Below, in pieces: positions 16,536-24,575 of a stretch of 64,000 bases of DNA. The translations under genes were made by a program, and so were the position numbers. Position 1 is the stretch's first letter; every line of letters begins with the position of its first letter. The notes below the pieces were generated by a model. The model saw nothing but the letters and a program-made list of their open reading frames with translations. It was not told the DNA's origin and did no database searches. This DNA is from a virus. Location: positions 62,001 to 126,000 of the IMG/VR virus record IMGVR_UViG_3300032325_000466; one strand, written 5' to 3'.

Positions 16536-16564
16536 ATTATACAGCCTTGAGAACCGCAAATCAA
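16536..16564 (-). promoter_or_regulatory. Sigma70-type promoter of gp55
   Basis: Minus strand: TTGATT at 16564-16559, a 17-base spacer, and TATAAT at 16541-16536. It sets the start of gp55 at 16511 and implies that the late sigma factor is made from a host-type promoter. Confidence 0.7.
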
Positions 16565-16598
16565 CCTATTATAGTTAAAAAGGGCACATTTTTGAAAC

Positions 16599-16628
16599 GA
16601 TAAATATAGTGTAGAGATAGTATTTATA
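16599..16628. promoter_or_regulatory. Back-to-back late elements in the gp55 / baseplate gap
   Basis: GATAAATA on the plus strand at 16599-16606 points to the baseplate operon. A perfect TATAAATA on the minus strand at 16628-16621 points to gp55. The second could give late autoregulation of gp55. Confidence 0.5.
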
Positions 16629-16646
16629 CATAGGATATTAAGCATT

Positions 16647-18104
16647 ATGAGTCAAACTGCCGCTCAACAATTAGCCCAAGCACTAACAAAAAAACAGGCT
16701 GAGATTGCTAGTACCAAAAAAACTTTGGCTATTCAAACTCAACAACTTGCGGTTAGTCGAGCGGAGCTGGCGGCACAGGCTAAATTGGTAAATGATGCTA
16801 CGCAAAGTTTGCTTGCATATAAAGCAACATTAACCGATCCTGTACAACGAGCAGGTGTTGATCAATCTATAGCTGCGCTACAACCTAAGTTAATAGCACT
16901 GCAAAATCAAACATCTGGGCTACAGTCTGCGGTTAATTTTACTCGTTCTACTTTAAACACACAACAAACTGCTGCCGCTAATATTCAAAAACAGATTACA
17001 ACAGAAGAAAATTCTGCTAGCCAAACTGGGCCTGTCCCATCTGATACCAACAATGTAACGGATAACTCAGTAGTTAACACGACTGCTACTGAGATACCAG
17101 AACCTATAAGTCCCGTAGATCCTACACTGGGCGAGCTTGGTATTAATACAGCAATAATACCTAAGGCAGCTCCTGACCCTATAGATACTAATACATTGGG
17201 TGAACTTGGTATTAACACTGATCAACTAGTACCTGATCAAACATCCGCAGAAACAGCTAGGTTAGCCAGACAATCTAATGCTACTGGATTAGTAAAACAA
17301 ACTCGCTCGGATGCGGTCAAGGCTACAGCGATAAATCAACCTACTCAATCGGATTGGAGAGTTAGATTACATTTAGCTAAAAATGCAAATTATTTATACA
17401 ATGTGGCTAAACCGGGGGATTTATTGTTTCCTTTAAAAGATACTGAAGGAGTAATATTTCCCTATACGCCTTCAATTCAAGTTCAATATGCAGCTTCTTA
17501 TTCCCCTGCAGAAGTAGTACACTCTAACTATAAAATATTTCAATACAAAGGTAGTAGTGTGGACACAGTAACAATAACCTGTGATTTTACTGCACAGGAT
17601 AATAGTGAAGCGAATTATTTGTTAGCAGTAATACATTTCTTTAGATCCGTTACAAAAATGTTTTATGGTCAAGATCAAAATCCTAATCCTGGCGTTCCTC
17701 CCCCGTTGTGTTACCTTACTGGGTTAGGGGAATTTCAATTTAATAATCATTCATTAGTGGTAACTGGATTTACATATGATTTACCAACAGACGTTGATTA
17801 TATAAGAGCCGGTAGCCCAACTACAATTGCAGGAACACCATTAAATAATTTTAGACCAAATACCGGTATAGCAGATTCAGTAAAAATTCGCACAACAAAC
17901 AATAACGTGCCTATTGGAGGTCGACCATTTACACCTATGTTTCAACAATCATCTTATCTATCAAGTTCAAGTGTTACATATGTACCAACAAAAATGAAAA
18001 TGTCTATCGTTTGTTCACCTGTAGTTAGTCGCAATCAAGTTAGTAATGGGTTTAGTCTTAAACAATATGCTACCGGTGCATTAATTAAAGGAGGTTTTTG
18101 GTAA
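16647..18104 (+). CDS. Baseplate/tail-tube junction structural protein (gp48/gp54-like)
   Basis: A 485-residue virion protein. Residues 1-115 form an Ala/Gln-rich coiled coil. About 120-225 is a linker with two copies of TLGELGINT (17124-17150 and 17203-17229) and the segment SAETARLARQSN. The C-terminal 260 residues are the recognisable domain: GVIFPYTPSIQVQYAASYSP, VHSNYKIFQYKGSSVDTVTI, DNSEANYLLAVIHFFRSVTK and a GLGEFQFNNHSLVVTGF strand, which resembles phage baseplate proteins at the tube/baseplate junction. The exact T4 counterpart (gp48 or gp54) is inferred. It opens the plus-strand baseplate operon and overlaps gp53 by one base. Confidence 0.6.
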   Translation: MSQTAAQQLAQALTKKQAEIASTKKTLAIQTQQLAVSRAELAAQAKLVNDATQSLLAYKATLTDPVQRAGVDQSIAALQPKLIALQNQTSGLQSAVNFTRSTLNTQQTAAANIQKQITTEENSASQTGPVPSDTNNVTDNSVVNTTATEIPEPISPVDPTLGELGINTAIIPKAAPDPIDTNTLGELGINTDQLVPDQTSAETARLARQSNATGLVKQTRSDAVKATAINQPTQSDWRVRLHLAKNANYLYNVAKPGDLLFPLKDTEGVIFPYTPSIQVQYAASYSPAEVVHSNYKIFQYKGSSVDTVTITCDFTAQDNSEANYLLAVIHFFRSVTKMFYGQDQNPNPGVPPPLCYLTGLGEFQFNNHSLVVTGFTYDLPTDVDYIRAGSPTTIAGTPLNNFRPNTGIADSVKIRTTNNNVPIGGRPFTPMFQQSSYLSSSSVTYVPTKMKMSIVCSPVVSRNQVSNGFSLKQYATGALIKGGFW

Positions 18105-18412
18105 TGCAAAATTTTGTATATCCTGCATCAAGTCCATATAACATTACGGATACGGTAAATGATAACTTTTTAGATGTTATGATTAATCGTCCTATACCTA
18201 AAAATGCATCAGATATCTATTGGATCATAACTCAAACTTATAATTTAAGACCTGATTTATTAGCGTATGATACTTATGGTGATCCAAGACTATGGTGGGT
18301 ATTTGGGCAGCGTAATCCAAACACACTAAAAGATCCAATGTTTGATTTCGTTACTGGTGTTGGTATTTACTTGCCTACATCCGACACATTAATACAATCA
18401 TTAGGGGTGTAA
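18104..18412 (+). CDS. gp53: Baseplate wedge protein (gp53-like)
   Basis: A 102-residue wedge subunit with the gp53 pattern: an SSPYNITDTVNDNFLDVM N-terminus, ASDIYWIITQTYNLRPDLLA, then YGDPRLWWVFGQRNPN and a GVGIYLPTSD end, a LysM-like segment. It joins wedge units in the baseplate. The ATG at 18104 shares its A with the upstream stop (TAATG) and follows a near-perfect AAAGGAGG ribosome-binding site; an in-frame TTG two codons earlier is less likely. Confidence 0.88.
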   Translation: MQNFVYPASSPYNITDTVNDNFLDVMINRPIPKNASDIYWIITQTYNLRPDLLAYDTYGDPRLWWVFGQRNPNTLKDPMFDFVTGVGIYLPTSDTLIQSLGV

Positions 18413-18413
18413 T

Positions 18414-20879
18414 ATGGCTACGCAAAATCAAGCTAATGATGATAATCAAAGTGCAGCCGAAACAGCCAGATTGAATCGGTCTAACCCAACTACATCTACT
18501 AACTCTACTGTATCTACAAATGCTGATTTACCTGGTAGAAGATTGAAAAATCCATTAGGAGATTTTGCAAGCTACACCTATCAACTTAGTCTTTATATGG
18601 TAACACCTGATGCGTATGAATTATTTATAAGATCAGGTAGAAAAAATATAAATTCATTATTACAATCTTCGGCAGGAGTAGATCCAAATACTTTAGGTGA
18701 GTTGGGTATTAATACAAATAGAACCAATGCCACCGGTGGCGCCTTTATTGTTGCACAAAGTGGCGGAGTTAATCCTACTAATAATCTTCGCGCCCCCGGG
18801 ATGAATCTAGATTATTATATAGATGACCTAAGTATAAAGCATAGTATTACTGGAAAAGCTACAGAATCTGCAATTAATATAACAGACATGAAATTTTCAA
18901 TAATAGAACCATATGGGTTTGCTTTTAATACACAATTGATGCAAGCTTTCGAAACAATAAAAAAAAATAGTAAAATTAAAGATTATCAAGAAAGTGCTGG
19001 ACAATACAGACAATTCTTTATTTTAGGAATTAGATTTCAAGGATACACTCCAGATGGTACCCCTGCAACACCTGATAAATTTTTCTCATCAGATACCTTT
19101 AATCCTTCTGCATCAGCCAGTGGTGTATTTGAAAGATTTTTTGATATAAAAATAACATCAATTAAATTTAGAATTGATGGTACTATGACTAGATATACTG
19201 TTACAGCCTCTACGGCTCCTCCGCAATTGGCATTTGGTCAAAAATATGGTGTAGTAGATGACAAGATATCAATAACCGCAGATACTGCAGGTAAGGCATT
19301 ATCCTCATTAATGAATGCCTTAAATAAAAATCAACAGGGTAGAAATGTAAATATTCAATATGAAATTGAATATTTAGGAGAGGCGAACCCTATTAAAAAT
19401 GCTAGCATGATAAACCCCGGGGATGTAGATAAAGCAAAACGACCCGGTAGTAACGCACAAACCTCTGCCCAAGTAAATGAAGCGACTGCGAGCACCGCAA
19501 TAGCAAATAATACAAAACGAATCATTGAAATAAACAATGGCACTTCAGTAGCACAAGCAATAGAACAAATAATTAAACAGAGTAGTTATTTGCGCGATGC
19601 ATTAACAACTATATACACTACCCAAGAAACACCAAATAAAGAAACTGCATCCCCTGATGTAATAGTAAATAAAAATCCACGGGACATTCAATGGTATAAT
19701 TTAGGAGCAAGAGTAGAAACATTGGCATGGGATACAAAAGTAGGTGATTTTTCTTATAAAATAACTTATGTTATTCAACCATATAAAACCCCCTCTACTT
19801 ATACGCCGTATGGAAAAACAAATTCATATTATGGTCCTCATAAAAGATATAATTATTGGTTTACTGGTAAGAATAGCGAAATTCTAGAGTATACACAAAC
19901 ATTGGATAATCTTTATTATAACATAGTACAAACTCCCAGCAGCGATCCCAATTCACCTAGATATTTAGAAGGTCCCGACGTACCTTCAATTCCAGATAAA
20001 CTCAATGATTATGATCGAACCAATAGCTTAAATATTAGTCAAGCCGCAGAAAATCAATATCTTACTAGTTTGTATTCTCCCGGAAACTGGGCCGAAGCAA
20101 CCATTAAAATTTTAGGAGACCCTGATTTTTTAATGAATGATTCACCTGGATCATTAAATGAAGTATACCGAGCATATTATGGCAATGATGGTTTTACTAT
20201 TAACCCCAATGGCGGACAAGTTTTTGTAGAAATTAATTTTAATGAGGGTAGAGATTATAACAATAATACAGGATTATTAGATATTAATCAATCTATAATA
20301 TTTTGGGCAGAACCAAATGGAGTACCGATAAACACTAAGATTAATGGCATCTCCTATTTAGTAACGGAGGTTGAGAGCGTGTTTTCGGGTGGTAGCTTCA
20401 CTCAAAAACTGAAGTTAAACCATAGCACAGTTCCTTATACTCAAAACGAGAAAACTGCAAGCAACGCTGAAAGAGAAAATAGTAACACTCCTGAAGGAGA
20501 CAACAGGACACCATCTTCTCGGGGCGGCACAACAAAAACAACCCCCTCACCAAATGGTTCGGTGTCGCAGTCTACTGGATTTGTTCAAGATGATGCTACT
20601 GGAGTAGATGCCCAAGTTAAACGAATACAAGCACCGGCGCAAAATAAATCAAGTACTACCAATCCCCCTGCGGTTATACCTACGAATTTTGGGATTGTCG
20701 CAGATGATGATTCTACTGCATTTATTGGCACTACACAGGCAGGTAAAGCGGGTAATGGTTCTTCCAATAATAGAGAACAAGTAAAGGCCAATGCCACTTT
20801 AGTAACAACAGCAGGAACAGGTAGAACAATTAGCGTCCCTTTCAGTGGACGTGGCGGCGGCAGGACCAATCCACAATAA
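18414..20879 (+). CDS. Large baseplate hub-type structural protein
   Basis: An 821-residue virion protein between gp53 and gp5, the place expected of a hub partner of gp5 (the gp27 role in T4), though clear similarity to gp27 cannot be seen. The N-terminal 45 residues share SAAETARLNRSN with the gene two upstream, and TLGELGINT recurs at 18690-18716. The body is beta-rich (YTYQLSLYMVTPDAYELFI, SAINITDMKFSIIEPYGFA, FFDIKITSIKFRIDGTMTRY), and the last 150 residues are Ser/Thr/Asn-rich and probably flexible. It starts right after gp53 (TAATATG) with AGGGG as ribosome-binding site. Confidence 0.6.
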   Translation: MATQNQANDDNQSAAETARLNRSNPTTSTNSTVSTNADLPGRRLKNPLGDFASYTYQLSLYMVTPDAYELFIRSGRKNINSLLQSSAGVDPNTLGELGINTNRTNATGGAFIVAQSGGVNPTNNLRAPGMNLDYYIDDLSIKHSITGKATESAINITDMKFSIIEPYGFAFNTQLMQAFETIKKNSKIKDYQESAGQYRQFFILGIRFQGYTPDGTPATPDKFFSSDTFNPSASASGVFERFFDIKITSIKFRIDGTMTRYTVTASTAPPQLAFGQKYGVVDDKISITADTAGKALSSLMNALNKNQQGRNVNIQYEIEYLGEANPIKNASMINPGDVDKAKRPGSNAQTSAQVNEATASTAIANNTKRIIEINNGTSVAQAIEQIIKQSSYLRDALTTIYTTQETPNKETASPDVIVNKNPRDIQWYNLGARVETLAWDTKVGDFSYKITYVIQPYKTPSTYTPYGKTNSYYGPHKRYNYWFTGKNSEILEYTQTLDNLYYNIVQTPSSDPNSPRYLEGPDVPSIPDKLNDYDRTNSLNISQAAENQYLTSLYSPGNWAEATIKILGDPDFLMNDSPGSLNEVYRAYYGNDGFTINPNGGQVFVEINFNEGRDYNNNTGLLDINQSIIFWAEPNGVPINTKINGISYLVTEVESVFSGGSFTQKLKLNHSTVPYTQNEKTASNAERENSNTPEGDNRTPSSRGGTTKTTPSPNGSVSQSTGFVQDDATGVDAQVKRIQAPAQNKSSTTNPPAVIPTNFGIVADDDSTAFIGTTQAGKAGNGSSNNREQVKANATLVTTAGTGRTISVPFSGRGGGRTNPQ

Positions 20880-20884
20880 ATAAC

Positions 20885-20892
20885 CATAAATA
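20885..20892 (+). promoter_or_regulatory. Late promoter-like element CATAAATA
   Basis: CATAAATA 21 bases before the gp5-like ATG, followed by an AGGAAAGAG ribosome-binding site. Confidence 0.45.
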
Positions 20893-20913
20893 ACAGGAAA
20901 GAGTTAACAATAT

Positions 20914-23900
20914 ATGCCATATGATATTTTTAAACCAAAAGGACCTGCCAAAGGAACCCAATCTAATGCCGGCGGCGCTGTTACCAGACCAACTCCGATA
21001 TTTGGTGTTGTAAAAGATAACATTGATCCGATTAGATCAGGTAGATTGCGCGTTTATATAGCTGATATGGGCGGAAAAAATCCAGAAAATGAGCGATCTT
21101 GGATAACAGTAAATTATATGTCTCCTTTCTTTGGATTCACTAGTGGTAGTCCACCTAATACTGGTTGGGGAGGCTATGTAGAAAACTCAGCATCTTATGG
21201 TATGTGGACTAGTCCGCCCGACATAGGAACTACTGTTATATGTATATTTGTCAATGGTGACTTAAATTATGGGTATTGGATAGGATGTGTACCTGAACCT
21301 GAAAAACTATATATGGTGCCTGCTATTGGCGGCGCCGAAGATATTGTTGCAAATCAGGGAGAAGCAGATAGTTATGGCGGCGCAACTAGATTACCGGTAA
21401 GTAATATTAACACTAATAATAATAAAATAAATGATTCAGAGGTATTTTTTGATCAACCAAAGCCAGTGCATAGTTATGCAGCAACGGTGTTATCACAGCA
21501 AGGACTACTACGAGATCCAATTAGAGGACCTATCGGATCAAGCGCACAACGAGAAACACCTTCTAGAGTTGGATTTGGGGTAAGTACTCCAGGAAGACCA
21601 ATATATGCTGGTGGCTATACAGATGAAACCCTAGGTAGTGCAGACAGCGCAGCTAAAACACAAATAATTTCTCGTAGAGCGGGCCATAGTATTGTAATGG
21701 ATGACGGAGATATCTCTGGCAGAGATCAGCTAATAAGATTAAGAACCTCTCTAGGTCATCAGATTTTAATGAGTGATGATGGTCAAACGCTATTCATTAT
21801 TCATGCAAATGGCCAAAGTTATATTGAGTTAGGTAAAGAAGGTACAATAGATATGTACTCAACTAACTCAGTTAATATTAGAACTCAGGGTGATTTAAAT
21901 CTACACGCAGATAATAATATCAATATCAATGCAGCTAAAGATTTAACCATGAAAGCTAAAACTATTAAATTAGAATCAGAAGAAAGTACTACACACAGAG
22001 TTGGTACAGATTACAGTATGCAGGTAATGGGTCAATATACAGTAAAAGTAAATGGACAACTAAGTTTTGCAGCAGGTGCTGATGCGTCTTTTGCTAGCAG
22101 CGGCGTAGCATACATTAAAGGAAGCAAAGTAAATCTTAACACAGGACAAACTTCTGCTACCCCAAAGGAAGTCAAACCTATTCCTGTTATAGCACATACT
22201 GATACACTAAATGACGCTACTAAGGGATGGCTAGCTGCACCAGGAAAACTAACCAGTATAGTAAGTCGCGCCCCGGCACATGCACCGTGGGCTAACGCTA
22301 ATCAAGGGGTAGATGTTAAAATAGATAATAGTGCAGGTGCGTCACTACCCACAGCTCCTTCTACTACTATTGCTAATACTAATGGTGCGGTACCCGCACA
22401 ACCAACTAACCCAACATCACCTGCCCTATCCTCTACAGCACCACCTGTGCCCCCAGTTAGTAAGGCTATCGATAAGGGTACAGCAACATCAATGGTAAGT
22501 CAAACAGCAGCGTCAGCGGCTAATGGTCCAGCAAAAGAAGCCGTGGCAGCAGGTCAAGGGGTAGTGGATACGCCGCAAGGTAAGGTAGCTGCTATAGGGC
22601 CATTAGCACAAAGTCCAGAACAAATGGAAGCCGCCGGCATACTTAAACCAGGTTCAGCCGCGCTAATAAAGTCATTGATACAGAGTGGAAAAACCCTAGA
22701 AGAAGCAATGACTCCAAATTTATTTACAGGCAAAGTTGGCTCTGAATCATTGGGCGCATATGCAAATAATTTACTTGCTCAAATCGATACTCAGGTAAAA
22801 GGATTTAAAATAGCACAAAGCAATTTAATTAATAGTGGACTGATCACAGGGAAAGAATCAGGAACTCAACTGGCTGGTGTTGTTATGTCGGCAGCAACTG
22901 TTGGCATACCACAAACTATAGGGTTCATACAAAATGCAGCAACTCAAACTCTAGCTGGAGCACAGGCTAGTTTAGCAGCAGCGGCCCGAGCACCCATTAA
23001 TAGTGTATTAGGAAGCGTAGCAGACAATTTATCAGCTGGTAAATTTTCAGCAGCTTTAAATAATGGAGTCACTGGTGGACTAAGCTCATTGGGCGCATCA
23101 TTGGCGGGTATGGCTGGTGACTTAACAGGTAGATTAAGCTCACTTAGGGGAGCAGCAGCCGGCGCATTTGATGCAATAGCAAGTGCATTGCCTAAGCTTG
23201 AGGCTGGCATACCACAAAACTTGAAGAAGATTGCAGAAGGTGCAACCGCAACTGCAAATAATGAGGGGACAGACACTGCTGCTACAGTATCAAATCAACA
23301 AGCTGGTTCACAAAATGCTAGTGGAGTAGCAACAGGTACATCTAGTTCAGCATACAACCCATTTGCTGCACTTCAAAATGCAGGTAATACATTCGTAAAT
23401 ATTATACAAGCTCAACTAGATCCTGCTCTTAGAACAATTGACAGTATAGGACCAAATCTTCGTAAATTTGCAAATAACATAAGTTCAAGCAGTAGTGTAT
23501 CCGCAACCGGTATATCTTCATTGCCAGGTGGACAACAAGCTACTGTAATTGTAACTAATCTTAAAGATAATATAATTGGTACGGTAAACACGTTACCTGG
23601 CACGGATATAATTAAAGCTTTAATTGATTCTAAACTTGGTAACACAACAATTGGATTATCAACGGTAGACTCGGTGTTTACGGGTATAAATAATACCGCG
23701 ACTCAAGTTACAATTGCTGCAAAGAATGTGGGATCCGCTCTTGAAAATCTAACTACAGGTAAGGGATTATCTAGTTTAGCGCAGGCAGGATTGCCTGCAA
23801 GTGCGATAGCAAAAGTTGACGCATTGCTTAGTTCGTTTAGTTCAGGAGGTGCATCCTCAGTTAAAATGGCAACTGTAGCTACTAATACTGATGGTACTCG

Positions 23901-24051
23901 CACATCATTGGACGCACAAACTAAAGCACAATTAGATAATCCAGTGATACCTCCACCAAATTATGATAGATCGCTTACTGCACCAGAATCAAAAGAAATT
24001 ATAAATAATTTGGCTAAATTAGCGCTCGGTCCAACAGACTCAACCGTCTAA
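20914..24051 (+). CDS. gp5: Baseplate hub/needle protein (gp5-like, VgrG-type), long C-terminus
   Basis: A 1045-residue central spike protein. Residues 20-150 are the gp5 OB-fold domain (FGVVKDNIDPIRSGRLRVYI, GYWIGCVPEP). About 245-430 is a VgrG/gp5-type beta-helix: SRRAGHSIVMDDG, GHQILMSDDGQTLFIIHANG, then short strands of the IDMYS/NVNIRTQ/DLNLHADNNI type. No T4-like lysozyme domain lies between OB fold and helix; peptidoglycan cutting may instead fall to the glucosaminidase of the tape-measure protein. The remaining 600 residues are Ala/Gly/Ser/Thr-rich, partly helical, and unlike T4 gp5. Confidence 0.85.
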   Translation: MPYDIFKPKGPAKGTQSNAGGAVTRPTPIFGVVKDNIDPIRSGRLRVYIADMGGKNPENERSWITVNYMSPFFGFTSGSPPNTGWGGYVENSASYGMWTSPPDIGTTVICIFVNGDLNYGYWIGCVPEPEKLYMVPAIGGAEDIVANQGEADSYGGATRLPVSNINTNNNKINDSEVFFDQPKPVHSYAATVLSQQGLLRDPIRGPIGSSAQRETPSRVGFGVSTPGRPIYAGGYTDETLGSADSAAKTQIISRRAGHSIVMDDGDISGRDQLIRLRTSLGHQILMSDDGQTLFIIHANGQSYIELGKEGTIDMYSTNSVNIRTQGDLNLHADNNININAAKDLTMKAKTIKLESEESTTHRVGTDYSMQVMGQYTVKVNGQLSFAAGADASFASSGVAYIKGSKVNLNTGQTSATPKEVKPIPVIAHTDTLNDATKGWLAAPGKLTSIVSRAPAHAPWANANQGVDVKIDNSAGASLPTAPSTTIANTNGAVPAQPTNPTSPALSSTAPPVPPVSKAIDKGTATSMVSQTAASAANGPAKEAVAAGQGVVDTPQGKVAAIGPLAQSPEQMEAAGILKPGSAALIKSLIQSGKTLEEAMTPNLFTGKVGSESLGAYANNLLAQIDTQVKGFKIAQSNLINSGLITGKESGTQLAGVVMSAATVGIPQTIGFIQNAATQTLAGAQASLAAAARAPINSVLGSVADNLSAGKFSAALNNGVTGGLSSLGASLAGMAGDLTGRLSSLRGAAAGAFDAIASALPKLEAGIPQNLKKIAEGATATANNEGTDTAATVSNQQAGSQNASGVATGTSSSAYNPFAALQNAGNTFVNIIQAQLDPALRTIDSIGPNLRKFANNISSSSSVSATGISSLPGGQQATVIVTNLKDNIIGTVNTLPGTDIIKALIDSKLGNTTIGLSTVDSVFTGINNTATQVTIAAKNVGSALENLTTGKGLSSLAQAGLPASAIAKVDALLSSFSSGGASSVKMATVATNTDGTRTSLDAQTKAQLDNPVIPPPNYDRSLTAPESKEIINNLAKLALGPTDSTV

Positions 24052-24068
24052 ATACATAAACAACTTAG

Positions 24069-24076
24069 TATAAATA
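24069..24076 (+). promoter_or_regulatory. Late promoter TATAAATA, five bases before the gp25 start
   Basis: Perfect consensus followed by TAATC and the ATG at 24082. No ribosome-binding site can be seen between gp5 and this ATG, which agrees with a leaderless start. Confidence 0.65.
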
Positions 24077-24081
24077 TAATC

Positions 24082-24531
24082 ATGGCCACATATATCGGAT
24101 TCTCAACTATTAACGCTAATCAGCCCCGTTCTACCGATCTTGCTGCAGGAGTAGACGGAGGCACAGGCGGAACAGTAAAATCAATCAATATTGGTAAAAA
24201 ATACCGATTGCTAGACCAACCACTAGTAATACAAGACTTTATTAACGCACTTAATATACCTCAGGGACAAAAAGTAGGAAATCCTGCATATGGCACTACT
24301 CTTTGGTCGTTTATATTCGAACCCAATACCACTGACACCCAATTTCAACTTCAAGATGAAATCCAACGGGTAGCTGCTCAAGATCCTAGACTCATTGTAA
24401 ATTCGGTAAACACTTATACTCAGGAAAATGGTATATTAATTGAAATGGAGTTAGCTATAGCTCCCTTCAACAACCCACAAATGCTATCAGTGTTCTTTGA
24501 TAACGCTACAAATACCGCAACATTACAATAA
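24082..24531 (+). CDS. gp25: Baseplate wedge protein (gp25-like)
   Basis: A 149-residue baseplate wedge and sheath-initiator protein. The family core is visible: KYRLLDQPLVIQDFINALNI, the GNPAYGTTLWSFIFEP strand-turn, and LQDEIQRVAAQDPRLIVNSV. These proteins share a fold with one end of the sheath subunit and nucleate sheath polymerisation. The first 35 residues are Gly/Thr rich and variable. It lies between gp5 and gp6, as expected for a contractile-tail module, and appears to have its own late promoter overlapping the translation start region. Confidence 0.9.
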   Translation: MATYIGFSTINANQPRSTDLAAGVDGGTGGTVKSINIGKKYRLLDQPLVIQDFINALNIPQGQKVGNPAYGTTLWSFIFEPNTTDTQFQLQDEIQRVAAQDPRLIVNSVNTYTQENGILIEMELAIAPFNNPQMLSVFFDNATNTATLQ

Positions 24532-24550
24532 AAGTAGTGCTTTTAGGTAT

Positions 24551-24558
24551 GATAAATA
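24551..24558 (+). promoter_or_regulatory. Late promoter-like element GATAAATA before gp6
   Basis: GATAAATA, 17 bases before the gp6 ATG, with AAGAGAA as a weak ribosome-binding site; it gives a leader of about 12 bases. Confidence 0.5.
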
Positions 24559-24575
24559 CATAAAAGAGAATACAC

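Noticed and set aside
16512-16559. A longer gp55 starting from TTG at 16559.
   Set aside because: The sigma70 promoter (-35 and -10) lies inside this segment and a good ribosome-binding site precedes the ATG at 16511.
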